In this document: positions 18,093 through 26,923 of the stretch, piece after piece
How positions within the stretch are numbered: the stretch's first letter is position 1
Layout: the number at the start of each line of letters is the position of its first letter
Assembly: GCF_022012475.1 (NCBI RefSeq)
Contig: NZ_JAKLWS010000033.1
Location: 1 to 48,431 of the forward strand
DNA: 48,431 nucleotides
Source of the DNA: Rhodohalobacter sulfatireducens
GTDB taxonomy: Bacteria; Bacteroidota; Rhodothermia; Balneolales; Balneolaceae
Direction of reading: 5' to 3'
The notes under the pieces: model-generated
Told to the model about the DNA's origin: nothing
Database searches by the model: none
Seen by the model: only the letters and a program-made list of their open reading frames with translations
Position numbers and translations under genes: made by a program

Positions 18093-19166
18093 TTAATCTT
18101 CTATATCAAAACGAATCAAGTAGTTCTCATGTCCATTGTGAATCATTGAGACCCCCCATGTTAACCCTTCTTTCGACGTATCATGATTAGTAATATCTGG
18201 TCTAAATAAACCTGGTGCCAACGGTTTATTCTCAACCTTAACATTCATTCTATTGTCTAAAAAATTGATACCATCCGGTGCATATTCTAAAGTTTCACTC
18301 AGGGATGCCAACGCTCCAACCCCATGAGATTGTCGCCAGATCAGTACTTCATGGCTACGAGTTAAAATGGAATGATCTATCTTTGTATAAGGTCCCTCAG
18401 GATTCTTTGAAAAAGACACTCCCATTTCAGTGTGGGCAGGACCACCCTCTCCACCTACCAGGCTTCTGCCTTTGTAATAAAGCCAATATAATCCATTTCT
18501 ATAAAGTAAAGCTGCATCATCCACCCGATAACTATCAAACTTTTCGGGTTCTACACTTACTTTTAGTATAGGGTCCTCACTAACTCTTTTAAAAGGTCCC
18601 GTTGGTGAATCAGATACGGAGACTCCAATCGCCGTGATATCAGTAACACTATTATTCTCAAATTCACCATCCTCGTTTCCTGGTGTTGGTTTTACTCCTG
18701 TATAGAATAGATAGTATTTACCATTGGAATAAAAAATATTTGGAGTAAAAACGGCTTGTGAATCCCAATTATCCTTTTTGCCAACATCCAACATTTCACC
18801 AACTTCGGTCCATGAATATCCCTCATCTTCCGATTTTGCACACCAAACAGTTGCTCCCCAATACCCTGCTCCCCAATATTTTGGTTCAGCATCAGGTATT
18901 TTAGTGTAATACACAAAATAGGTATCCCCAACTTTGATCACATCGCTGGGATCACGACGTGTTACTCCCTCTTCATGACCTATGCCATTTATATTCTGAT
19001 AGCTGAATTCAATACTTTCGTAATATTCTTTCACTCTTTCTGACCCTGTTTCTACACCTTGTGCATTAGCAGTGCTCACTTCACAGATAAGTAAGAGTAA
19101 GGAGCCTGTTAACATTTTGATCAAACTACGGAGATTTTTTTGACGGTTATTCATAAGCATGTTCAT
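18093..19166 (-). CDS. GH117-like glycoside hydrolase (five-bladed beta-propeller)
   Basis: The protein has 357 residues with a signal peptide (about 14-36, cleavage near ANAQ). The propeller motifs match GH117 (alpha-1,3-(3,6-anhydro)-L-galactosidases, clan GH43/117): RRDPSDVIKVGDTYFVYYTK with Asp72, FTPNIFYSNGKYYLFYTG, YRVDDAALLYRNGLYWLYYK with Asp216/Asp217, and RSHEVLIW with Glu273. The region where GH117 enzymes usually show a 'PHG' acid motif reads RQSHGVGAL here, so substrate use may differ from agarose oligomers; a fucose or L-galactose linkage fits the locus better. It is the first enzyme gene after the SusCD terminator. A GH43-type assignment is the main alternative. Confidence 0.75.
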   Translation of the reverse strand: MNMLMNNRQKNLRSLIKMLTGSLLLLICEVSTANAQGVETGSERVKEYYESIEFSYQNINGIGHEEGVTRRDPSDVIKVGDTYFVYYTKIPDAEPKYWGAGYWGATVWCAKSEDEGYSWTEVGEMLDVGKKDNWDSQAVFTPNIFYSNGKYYLFYTGVKPTPGNEDGEFENNSVTDITAIGVSVSDSPTGPFKRVSEDPILKVSVEPEKFDSYRVDDAALLYRNGLYWLYYKGRSLVGGEGGPAHTEMGVSFSKNPEGPYTKIDHSILTRSHEVLIWRQSHGVGALASLSETLEYAPDGINFLDNRMNVKVENKPLAPGLFRPDITNHDTSKEGLTWGVSMIHNGHENYLIRFDIED

Positions 19167-19190
19167 TCAAAAAACTATATAAATAGAACT

Positions 19191-19220
19191 AAAAAAACCC
19201 CGCAATTTATAATTGCGAGG
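19191..19220 (-). terminator. intrinsic terminator after SusD
   Basis: On the minus strand a hairpin (CTCGCAATT, short loop, AATTGCGGGG) is followed directly by seven T residues (plus-strand A-run 19191-19197). It begins about 25 bp after the SusD stop and precedes the GH117-like gene. It likely lowers read-through, so the abundant SusC/SusD transcripts exceed those of the enzymes. Confidence 0.85.
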
Positions 19221-19244
19221 TAATTTTAGCGACAATGATAACTG

Positions 19245-21029
19245 TTAGTATCCTGGATTTTCGGGTGCCAGGTTCGGATTGTTACTCAATCGGTCAACTG
19301 TAATTGGCATGTAGTAGTGCTCAGGACCAAAATAACGCTCTCGTCGATCTTGGCTATCCAGTACGTTCACTTCATATTTTTTTGTTTCCCAGTCAAACAA
19401 TACCTTCACGCCGCTTCTGGATTCGCTTAACCTTTCTTCGGCAATTCTCCATCGTCTGTAATCCCAATATTTATGGCCTTCAAACATCAGTTCAACATCT
19501 CGTTCATGGATAATATCATCCAATGTTAAAGAGTTGAGGTTAGGCATTCCGGCCCGGGATCTTACCTGGTTAATGGCATCTAAAGCTTCACCTGTGTTAC
19601 CCAATTCATAGGCAGCCTCTGCCAGGTTTAGCAGTACTTCACCATACCGAAATATAATCCAGTCAACTTCACTTTCGCCAAATGTAACTTGTGTGCCGCG
19701 TGGTTCATTCAAAAATTTCTTAATGGTAAATCCGGTTCTGTTGTGGAATCGGGTCCATGGGGAGATTCCCAACCAGTCGAATCCATCATATTCACCCACT
19801 ACTTGTTGCTCCGTTACGAGTTCTCCATTTACATAGGTTCCGTCATGAGCATAGGTTGGATACCCTGCAAATTTTGCCCCGGGGTATAATACAGATGCGT
19901 GGAATCGGGGATCTTTATCTGCCCAGAGTTCATTAAAGTCAACAAGCTGGTTGCTTTCAAGAACTGCGCGGTCTTCAGTTCCTTTTCTTCCGTCGGTATA
20001 ATCGTACATCAGTGCTACGTCCAGAAACACCATTCCCTCTGCACCCCAGGTTACCCTGGAATCGCCTCCTGGCCAAAATAGTGCCGAGAAACCGTGTCCT
20101 TTATTCCCGAGCCCGTTGTACTTCACAGAGAATATAATCTCTTCATTGTCCTCATCCAGAAATAGCATTTGATAGTTTGTTGCTTTGTCTGATTCGGCAT
20201 TGTATAGAGCATAACCCCCTTCCTGCACTTTTTTAGCGGCATCATATGCTTTCTGGTAGTAGTCATTCGCTTCGCTTGCTGGAAAACCCAGTAAACCGTT
20301 CAGTTGCTCCTCACCATATTTCGCAATACTGCCGGCATACAACATCGCTTTGGACGCTAATGCCCATGCTACATATTTATTGGCCCGGCCTACTTCAACT
20401 TCACCGTTGCCGCCCAGTACACCAGCAATGTCTACCAGCTCATCATAGACGAAATCATAGACCTCTTTTTCACTATTTCTTTCAACCATCAGGTCACTGT
20501 AATCTCCATCGGCTGGAATTCTTTGAGTTTCGGTTATGAGTGGAACACCACCATACCTTTTTACCATCTCAAAGTATGTAAATGCCCTCAGAAACCGTGC
20601 CTCAGCAAGGCGGTGATTTTTTACATCTTCATCCATTCCCTGAACGTTATTCGCATTACTCAGTTTCTCGATGAATTCATTGAGGTTTCGAATATGATTG
20701 TATTGCCACATTCCTACGATACCTTCCCGGGTATCGTCCATTAATTGATGATCTACCCAGTTGGCTTCTCCATACCAATTACCTCGATCTCTTAATTCAC
20801 CTCCAAGGAGCATCTCCTTGATATATTCATAAGCCCAGGTTCCACCAAAATACTTGAACCGGGTATCGTCGTATAACTTGGTTAGTGCTGCATCAGAAAG
20901 AGGAGCACTTGTAAACACGTCTGACTCGGATATTTTGTCAAGCGGTTTGTTGTTTAAAACAGAATCCTGACACGCAATACCTACCAAAAAGATTACTAAA
21001 CTGTATATAACTAATTTTCTTTTTACCAT
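19245..21029 (-). CDS. susD: SusD/RagB-family outer-membrane glycan-binding lipoprotein
   Basis: The protein has 594 residues with a lipoprotein signal (LVGIAC, Cys20). The N-terminal TPR-rich SusD region is followed by the C-terminal RagB/SusD domain with AEAAYELGNTGEALDAIN, VRSRAGMPNL and FEGHKYWDYRRWR, all hallmarks of the family. It sits on the cell surface as the lid of the SusC transporter and captures oligosaccharides. It follows SusC by 12 bp, the typical tandem arrangement. The size is slightly above the family average. The glycan is inferred from the neighbouring fucosidases and sulfatases. Confidence 0.95.
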   Translation of the reverse strand: MVKRKLVIYSLVIFLVGIACQDSVLNNKPLDKISESDVFTSAPLSDAALTKLYDDTRFKYFGGTWAYEYIKEMLLGGELRDRGNWYGEANWVDHQLMDDTREGIVGMWQYNHIRNLNEFIEKLSNANNVQGMDEDVKNHRLAEARFLRAFTYFEMVKRYGGVPLITETQRIPADGDYSDLMVERNSEKEVYDFVYDELVDIAGVLGGNGEVEVGRANKYVAWALASKAMLYAGSIAKYGEEQLNGLLGFPASEANDYYQKAYDAAKKVQEGGYALYNAESDKATNYQMLFLDEDNEEIIFSVKYNGLGNKGHGFSALFWPGGDSRVTWGAEGMVFLDVALMYDYTDGRKGTEDRAVLESNQLVDFNELWADKDPRFHASVLYPGAKFAGYPTYAHDGTYVNGELVTEQQVVGEYDGFDWLGISPWTRFHNRTGFTIKKFLNEPRGTQVTFGESEVDWIIFRYGEVLLNLAEAAYELGNTGEALDAINQVRSRAGMPNLNSLTLDDIIHERDVELMFEGHKYWDYRRWRIAEERLSESRSGVKVLFDWETKKYEVNVLDSQDRRERYFGPEHYYMPITVDRLSNNPNLAPENPGY

Positions 21030-21041
21030 TGTTCTAACTTT

Positions 21042-24000
21042 TTATTGAATTGTGAGGTCGATTCCAATTGAGAAGGATTTAAACTGCGGGTAGTATCTAC
21101 CGTTGTAGTTCCCACCGCTTTCAGGATCGATATTAAACTCTGAGAGTTTATTGAATGTCAGCAGATTATATCCTGACAGATGTACTCTTAGATCAGAAAT
21201 ACCTCGTACCCTGGTTAACAGACTGTTCGGAAGACTATATCCAACCGTTACGTTCTTTAATCGTACATAACCTGCTGAAAAAAGGAACATATCTGAGGAA
21301 GCTCCCAGATAGGTATTGTTGTCTGATAATCTCGGAAATCTTGAATTTGTATTATCAGGAGTCCATCTGCCATCAAATAAGAACTGCGGAATATTACCTC
21401 CATCCTGGCCACCCCCAACCGGGTACCTCATATGATCTTGCAGAGCTATGTCATAACCTGTAGCTCCTTGCCAGAGCATGCTCATGTCGAAGTTTTTATA
21501 GTTCGCATTTGCCGTGAAACCGAAAGCGATTTCGGGAGTTGCGCCCTTACCGATTCGAACCTGGTCTCTCCAGTCGATTACGCCATCACCATTTTGATCA
21601 ACGTATTTCGGCATACCCGGAGCCAAAGTACTATTTGGAGTAGAAGACTGGTCGTAATTGATACCGGATGACTCATAATTCAGATCCTCTTCTGTTAGAA
21701 ATCCGTCCGTTTCATAACCGAAGCGAAGATTTTGCCACCTTCCGCTCAATTCATTCAACCTACGAAGATCCTCATCCTCAAAATCTTGCTCTTCGATGTC
21801 TTTGTACTTGGCTCGAGTCCAGGAGAAGTTTGTTGATAATGAGTAACTGAAATCGTTGATCTGATTAAAGTGGTTCAACACTACTTCAATACCCCGGTTA
21901 TCGATTGAATTAAGATTTTCCTGTGGGAGTGAAGCACCAAACGTATTGGGCAGAGTGGTTTCCCGGGTAGTCAATATTCCATCTCTTAACCGATAGAAAT
22001 AGTCAACCTCCATTCCGAACAATCCTTCCAGTATTGAGAATTCGAGACCGGCGTTATATGTATTCATAGTCTCCCAAGTAATTCCTGTGTTCACCAATCC
22101 ATCCGGTGAAAGCCCCGTCTGAGGAGTTCCACCAAATACATGCGTTCCTGAAAATGAATAGGTTGTTAAATATTGGTAAGCAGCTGCATTGCGGTCGTAT
22201 CCAGTTTCACTATAGGATGCTCGTATCTTTAAGTCATCAAATAGATTTGTCATATCTTGAAAGAAATCCTCTTCCGATATACGCCAGCCGACGCCAAAAC
22301 TTGGAAATGTACCCCATCGTACACCCGGTGCAAATCTCGAAGATCCATCCACACGAACGGTTGCATCAAACAGGTATTTACCTCTGTAATCGTAGTTTAA
22401 TCTACCTGCATAACTTACATTACCTTCTTCGTAAGCTGTGCCGAACAGAGTTTGTGTTTCACTATTTCCGGCAAATATTTGGTCAACTGCAGGAGAAATA
22501 AATCCTTTTATATTCCCTTCAATTTGGTCTGACTTAAAATCAATGGTTTCATAGAGTCCAAGTAATTTAACAGTGTGATCTCCAAATGAGCCAAATGAAT
22601 TTTCATATTCCAACATTCCCTGAAACGTAATTCGACGATTCTCATAGCGTTCATCAACTAAGTCATAATCCTGGTTCTGAGTGATTGGGTTGAAATATGT
22701 ATCTGTAGATTCATCATATCGCCAGGTTGTGTACGGAGTTCCCCACCTTTTCAAATCACGGTTATCTCCTACATAGTATGCCTTTGCTCTCGCAGCTAAA
22801 CCTTCAACAAATGGGATTTCATAACTGGCCTCGAGGGAACCAGTAAAATATTGTCGCTGTACTCTGTGATAACCTGACCTGCTGGCGTCCGTTGTATTGA
22901 GAACATTGTTTGCATCCCATCCAGAGTACGGTATTCGATTCGGATCTGGATAAGAAGCTGGATAGAATGGCATGGATGGGCGTAAAGACATCCAAATTTG
23001 ATCGGTTCCGACATATGTATCTCGGGTATCCGTATTTCTCAGAGATAAGTTCATTGCAATATTCAAATCCTCATTCACTTGTACATCTACATTCGAGCGA
23101 ATGTTGTAACGGTCGTTACTGGCATCTCCTGATTGGTACATTCCCTGGTGCTTATTGTAAGCACCAGATACGAAATAGCCAATGATCTCATTTCTTCCTG
23201 ATACATTAATATTATGATTCTGCATGGGAGACCAATCATTTAATGCCACATCCACCCAGTTGGTATTGGGAAGAGCGCCATTTTTCATAGCCTGGATATC
23301 AGACTCTGAATAGGGGCCGTCAAACCCCGGAATGGGATTCCAGGCAGAGTATGAATACTCTTCTCCATTTCGTTCTCTGACCTCTCTCTGATAGTCTGTA
23401 ATATCATTACTCGCCCTTGCAAAGTCCCAAGTACTCAAAAATTCTGGATAAGCTGTGGGACGCTGCACTGATAAAGAACTTCCATAATTAACAATAGGAG
23501 TGTTCGACCTGCCCTTCTTCGTAGTTATTAATATTACTCCATTTCCTGCTTTAGAACCGTAAATAGCAGCTGACGCATCCTTTAAAACTGAAAATGACTG
23601 AACCTCGCTCGGGTCAATACTGGTAAAATTTGCTTGCTCCACTCCATCAACAATGACGAGTGGATTACCAAAATTCCGAATATTTATGGATGGAGCTGAT
23701 CCGGGTTTTCCTGTGTTCTCTTTAACAAATAGTCCTGTTGCTTTCCCCGCTAATGATTGGCCTAAATTGGCTACCGGTACATTGTCAATTTCCTCACTAT
23801 TGATGGTTGAAATTGATCCAGTAAGGTTTTCTCTTCTCTGAGTTCCATATCCTACTACTACCAATTCTTCCCCTAAAACTGCTTCTGGATGTAGCGAAAT
23901 AGTTAATTCACTTTGTCCATTAACAGGAACTTCCATAGTTTGATAACCAATAAAAGATACAATCAACGTATCCTGCAGAGATTCAACCTCCAATTCGAAC

Positions 24001-24257
24001 TCTCCATCTACATTTGTTGAAGTCCCCCTGCTGGTACCTTTCAATAAAATGTTTACACCCGGCAGCGGCTCACCAGATTCGCCATCAACGACCGTACCGG
24101 TAAGCGCTTCCACCTGGGCACTTGTATTATTCAGCGTATTCGCTTCTGTTATCCATTCCTGCGCCAAATCAGGTGTAGCTTGTTTGATCTGTGCAGAAAC
24201 AATCAAGGGCAAACCAATGAAAAGTATTGCCAATAGTATCCTTTTTTCTTTTATCAT
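21042..24257 (-). CDS. susC: SusC/RagA-family TonB-dependent outer-membrane transporter
   Basis: The protein has 1071 residues. A signal peptide (residues 1-23) is followed by a carboxypeptidase-regulatory-like domain (about 52-135, GTVVDGESGEPLPGVNILLK), the plug domain (about 140-255, with INIRNFGNPLVIVDGVEQ, VLKDASAAIYG and GNGVILITTKK), and a 22-strand barrel ending SFSIGIDLTIQ. It imports oligosaccharides across the outer membrane using TonB energy, together with SusD. It is the first gene of the cluster. The 39-bp element at 24369-24407 lies about 110-150 bp upstream, next to the divergent AraC regulator, so it is probably induced by the glycan. Confidence 0.96.
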   Translation of the reverse strand: MIKEKRILLAILFIGLPLIVSAQIKQATPDLAQEWITEANTLNNTSAQVEALTGTVVDGESGEPLPGVNILLKGTSRGTSTNVDGEFELEVESLQDTLIVSFIGYQTMEVPVNGQSELTISLHPEAVLGEELVVVGYGTQRRENLTGSISTINSEEIDNVPVANLGQSLAGKATGLFVKENTGKPGSAPSINIRNFGNPLVIVDGVEQANFTSIDPSEVQSFSVLKDASAAIYGSKAGNGVILITTKKGRSNTPIVNYGSSLSVQRPTAYPEFLSTWDFARASNDITDYQREVRERNGEEYSYSAWNPIPGFDGPYSESDIQAMKNGALPNTNWVDVALNDWSPMQNHNINVSGRNEIIGYFVSGAYNKHQGMYQSGDASNDRYNIRSNVDVQVNEDLNIAMNLSLRNTDTRDTYVGTDQIWMSLRPSMPFYPASYPDPNRIPYSGWDANNVLNTTDASRSGYHRVQRQYFTGSLEASYEIPFVEGLAARAKAYYVGDNRDLKRWGTPYTTWRYDESTDTYFNPITQNQDYDLVDERYENRRITFQGMLEYENSFGSFGDHTVKLLGLYETIDFKSDQIEGNIKGFISPAVDQIFAGNSETQTLFGTAYEEGNVSYAGRLNYDYRGKYLFDATVRVDGSSRFAPGVRWGTFPSFGVGWRISEEDFFQDMTNLFDDLKIRASYSETGYDRNAAAYQYLTTYSFSGTHVFGGTPQTGLSPDGLVNTGITWETMNTYNAGLEFSILEGLFGMEVDYFYRLRDGILTTRETTLPNTFGASLPQENLNSIDNRGIEVVLNHFNQINDFSYSLSTNFSWTRAKYKDIEEQDFEDEDLRRLNELSGRWQNLRFGYETDGFLTEEDLNYESSGINYDQSSTPNSTLAPGMPKYVDQNGDGVIDWRDQVRIGKGATPEIAFGFTANANYKNFDMSMLWQGATGYDIALQDHMRYPVGGGQDGGNIPQFLFDGRWTPDNTNSRFPRLSDNNTYLGASSDMFLFSAGYVRLKNVTVGYSLPNSLLTRVRGISDLRVHLSGYNLLTFNKLSEFNIDPESGGNYNGRYYPQFKSFSIGIDLTIQ

Positions 24258-24368
24258 ATTCTTTGGCTTTTATTTAAATGAAACCTATTTATCCCGGATC
24301 TTTCTAGAACCTTCCTTCTGAGGTCTAAGTCATATCCTGCATTATAATTCCTAAATTCATTACGTTTT

Positions 24369-24407
24369 TCTACAAGCCATTTGGTTATGTCTTACACTTA
24401 TTTTGCA
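24369..24407. promoter_or_regulatory. 39-bp conserved element, copy B (upstream of SusC)
   Basis: The architecture is TCTACAA, G, CCATTTGGTT, 11 bases, TTATTTTGCA, identical in length to copy A at 4421 and copy C at 29933. Its position upstream of SusC and beside an AraC-family gene makes it the best candidate for that regulator's binding site. Confidence 0.6.
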
Positions 24408-24610
24408 TTTCTATTTTTTTTAAACCCTTCCCATCCTGAAATGCTTTCAAAAAACAAGTGATCAGCTTAGAATTATTTGGCTCATATAAAATCTTTTCTC
24501 AGACACGTACAGAAAGTAAATTCACTTGTTACTCTGAGAAATAATGCAAAGACCGAAATCCTGAAATTCTTTTGTCACTCACAAAAGGTTAGTGAATCTC
24601 CACTTTATAG

Positions 24611-24623
24611 CACTTATTTTGCA
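24611..24623. promoter_or_regulatory. 13-base repeat of the element's right end, upstream of the AraC gene
   Basis: CACTTATTTTGCA is identical to 24395-24407 in copy B. The remaining 26 bases of the element are not conserved here. It could be a half-site for autoregulation. Confidence 0.4.
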
Positions 24624-24700
24624 AATATCTAGACTTATTACTTGAATGAAGTTATTGAAATACTAATATTGTCCATCGAACGATCATCTCATTTAATCTT

Positions 24701-25570
24701 ATGAAAGCTCAGGCTATCAGTCGTACTATTTACCAGAACAGTTCCTTTCGTCTCAGGAAATATGATTTCAAAAACTTTCTAAAGGTTTGGCATTATCATC
24801 CGGAAGTAGAGCTTATTCTGATTCTGGAAAGTACCGGTACTAGATTTATCGGCGATAGTATAGAAAAGTTTGGGCCCGGAGATGTTGTATTAATCGGAAA
24901 AAACCTGCCACATCTCTGGCTAAATGATGATATCTATTTTGATGAAGAATCCACACTGCGAGCACGATGCCATGGGTTTCATTTTCATGAACATTTTTTG
25001 GATAATATTTCAAATATTCCGGAGATGCAGTTTGTGAGAAAACTTTTTGAAGAAGCAAACCGGGGGATAAAATTCAACATTGATGACACTGATCTGTTCA
25101 TTGAAAATGTTGAAACCATCTATGCAGAAAGTGAAGGTTCTAAATTGATTAAAGTGCTTGAAATGCTTTTAAAATTAGCAACCACAAAATATTTTGAATA
25201 CCTGGCAAGCCCGGGCTTTGTAACATCTTTTGAAAGAAAGAAAGACGATAAAATTTTCCGGGTCTATGAATACATACGAAGTAATTTTAGAGATCAAATC
25301 TCTTTAGATAAAGCTGCTGAATTGGCAAATATGGAGTCCTCATCTTTCAGTCGTTATTTTAAACGAGTACACAAAAAAACACTTACCCGATATGTCAACG
25401 AGATCCGAATTGGGTATGCTTGTAAATTGCTTATACAACAGAAGTATAATATCTCAGAAGTCTGCTATAGGTCAGGTTATAACAACGTCACACACTTCAA
25501 CAGAAAATTTAAATCCTTCAAAGGGGTAACACCTTCGCAGTATATTAAACTCTATACAAATATCGATTGA
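24701..25570 (+). CDS. AraC-family transcriptional regulator with cupin sensor domain
   Basis: The protein has 289 residues. An N-terminal cupin-type sugar-sensing domain (about 10-110, WHYHPEVELILILE and GPGDVVLIGKNLPHLW) is joined to a C-terminal double helix-turn-helix (about 185-285), with LDKAAELANMESSSFSRYFK as the first motif and ISEVCYRSGYNNVTHFNRKF followed by KGVTPSQY as the second. The gene is divergent from SusC. It probably senses a fucose-like sugar and activates the glycan locus through the repeated 39-bp elements. The direction of control is an inference from position. Confidence 0.88.
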   Translation: MKAQAISRTIYQNSSFRLRKYDFKNFLKVWHYHPEVELILILESTGTRFIGDSIEKFGPGDVVLIGKNLPHLWLNDDIYFDEESTLRARCHGFHFHEHFLDNISNIPEMQFVRKLFEEANRGIKFNIDDTDLFIENVETIYAESEGSKLIKVLEMLLKLATTKYFEYLASPGFVTSFERKKDDKIFRVYEYIRSNFRDQISLDKAAELANMESSSFSRYFKRVHKKTLTRYVNEIRIGYACKLLIQQKYNISEVCYRSGYNNVTHFNRKFKSFKGVTPSQYIKLYTNID

Positions 25571-25595
25571 GTACGTTTTATTAGAATTATCAGAC

Positions 25596-26645
25596 TCATT
25601 CGTTAATGGTTCTACCGTCCTTTTCACTCGATAAATAGGCTGTCTCTACTACTTTCATTGTTTCAACAGCATCACTAATTGAATTGGGGTATTCATAGTG
25701 TGGATCTTCCAACTTTTTCATGAGCCCTGCCATGGGACCAATAAAAGCATCCGGGAACCACGAGCCATCAATTTCTTTCCTTTGCCATCCTTTTTGGTCA
25801 GATAGTTTATTGTATTCGAATTGATCTTCACGTCCCTTTGGATAATCGAGATTTACACCAACTTGTATCTTTATTGCACCCTGTGTTCCCTCAAATTTGA
25901 TGTACGATTCTTGATGCTCAGGTCCGAAATCATGTCCGTGATTGGTATTGATTGCAGCCCTTTTAAGCTTCCCGTAATCCATATAGATGTTGGATTTTGT
26001 ACTTGCTAAATCCTTCATTTTAGGGTGTTTTATCGTCCTGGCATAAACACTTTTCGGGTTCCCAAAAAAGTATCGAACCAAATCGATATAGTGCACACTG
26101 TGATACAAAATTTCTACTCGCGGTAACTCATATAAAAAATCCCACAAGTGCCAGGGAGTATAAACTGTCATTTTTATATCGATATCATGTAACTCACCAA
26201 TCTCTCCCGTTTCAATCATCTGTTTAGCCTGGCAAATAAAGGGAGCCTGTCTCAGCTGAAAATTCACACCCGCTGTTATCTCTTTTTTCTCACAGAGATT
26301 AAAAATCTTCTTGGCTTGTGTTAGATTCTCTCCCAATGGTTTTTGAATCAATACGCCTGATTTGTCTGGAAGAGTAGATAAAACATCAAGTATTGCATTG
26401 GCAGGAACTGCTAAATCAAAGACACAGTCTTTTTCGTTAGCAATGTCATGGAATTCATCCAGAGTTTGAGCTGCTTTTGAAATGTTAAATTGTTCAGCTA
26501 ATATCTCTGCTTTTTCCTTATTTAAATCGTAAATGACGGCTACATCAAAACCCGCATTTTGGTACGCCGGCAGATGGGCATCTTTAACGATTCCACCTGC
26601 TCCAATGATAGCAATCGATTTTTTTTTATTTGGCAGGAAATCCAT
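25596..26645 (-). CDS. Gfo/Idh/MocA-family NAD(P)-dependent oxidoreductase
   Basis: The protein has 349 residues. The Rossmann N-terminus has SIAIIGAGGIVKDAHLPAYQ (about 10-30), and the catalytic EKP-type motif reads IQKPLGENLTQAKK near residue 100. The C-terminal alpha/beta dimerisation domain includes YHSVHYIDLVRYFFG. The family oxidises or reduces sugar hydroxyls. Here it follows the L-fuconate dehydratase on the same strand, so a role in fucose oxidation (for example at the L-fucose or lactone step) is possible but unproven. It converges with the AraC gene, leaving only 25 bp between stops. Confidence 0.82.
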   Translation of the reverse strand: MDFLPNKKKSIAIIGAGGIVKDAHLPAYQNAGFDVAVIYDLNKEKAEILAEQFNISKAAQTLDEFHDIANEKDCVFDLAVPANAILDVLSTLPDKSGVLIQKPLGENLTQAKKIFNLCEKKEITAGVNFQLRQAPFICQAKQMIETGEIGELHDIDIKMTVYTPWHLWDFLYELPRVEILYHSVHYIDLVRYFFGNPKSVYARTIKHPKMKDLASTKSNIYMDYGKLKRAAINTNHGHDFGPEHQESYIKFEGTQGAIKIQVGVNLDYPKGREDQFEYNKLSDQKGWQRKEIDGSWFPDAFIGPMAGLMKKLEDPHYEYPNSISDAVETMKVVETAYLSSEKDGRTINE

Positions 26646-26923
26646 TAATAATTGTTGACGCGTTTACCGGTTAAGATTGTAAGAAATAAAACCCTATAGT
26701 TATCTGAAATGAGCTTTTTCTAGCTTATGTCATTCCTCTATTCCCCTTACATCCTATGCCAAACATGCTCACCGTAGCCTTGTGCGAAGGAGAGGCTTCG
26801 GAGCACAGGTCGAAGGGGGACTCAGGTGGATGATCAGCATATAAAACATGCTTCATATAATGAATACGACTATAGCTTTGTAAATTCAACTGGTAGAAAT
26901 GTAATTGTTAATGATTTTTCTGA
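26646..26923. repeat. intergenic 278 bp with a GC-rich hairpin, dispersed-repeat-like
   Basis: Between fucD and the oxidoreductase there is a segment of different composition (about 26771-26830). It contains the imperfect stem TGTGC-GAAG, loop GAGAGG, CTTC-GGA-GCACA at about 26778-26809. Such short GC-rich inserts resemble interspersed repeat units. One copy only is visible here, so repeat status would need the rest of the genome. Confidence 0.35.

Larger units (their letters stand above)
24258..24700. promoter_or_regulatory. divergent control region between SusC and the AraC regulator
   Basis: This 443-bp AT-rich stretch contains the 39-bp element (24369-24407) and a second copy of its 13-base end, CACTTATTTTGCA, at 24611-24623, about 78 bp before the AraC start. 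The two identical 13-mers on the same strand, one toward each gene, suggest shared or autoregulatory control. No clear Bacteroidota TAnnTTTG promoter could be fixed. Confidence 0.5.

Noticed and set aside
24258-24700. 39-bp element as a -33/-7 promoter
   Set aside because: The spacing between its TTTG and TTATTTTG parts is about 14 bases, too short for the known Bacteroidota promoter pattern, so an operator is preferred.
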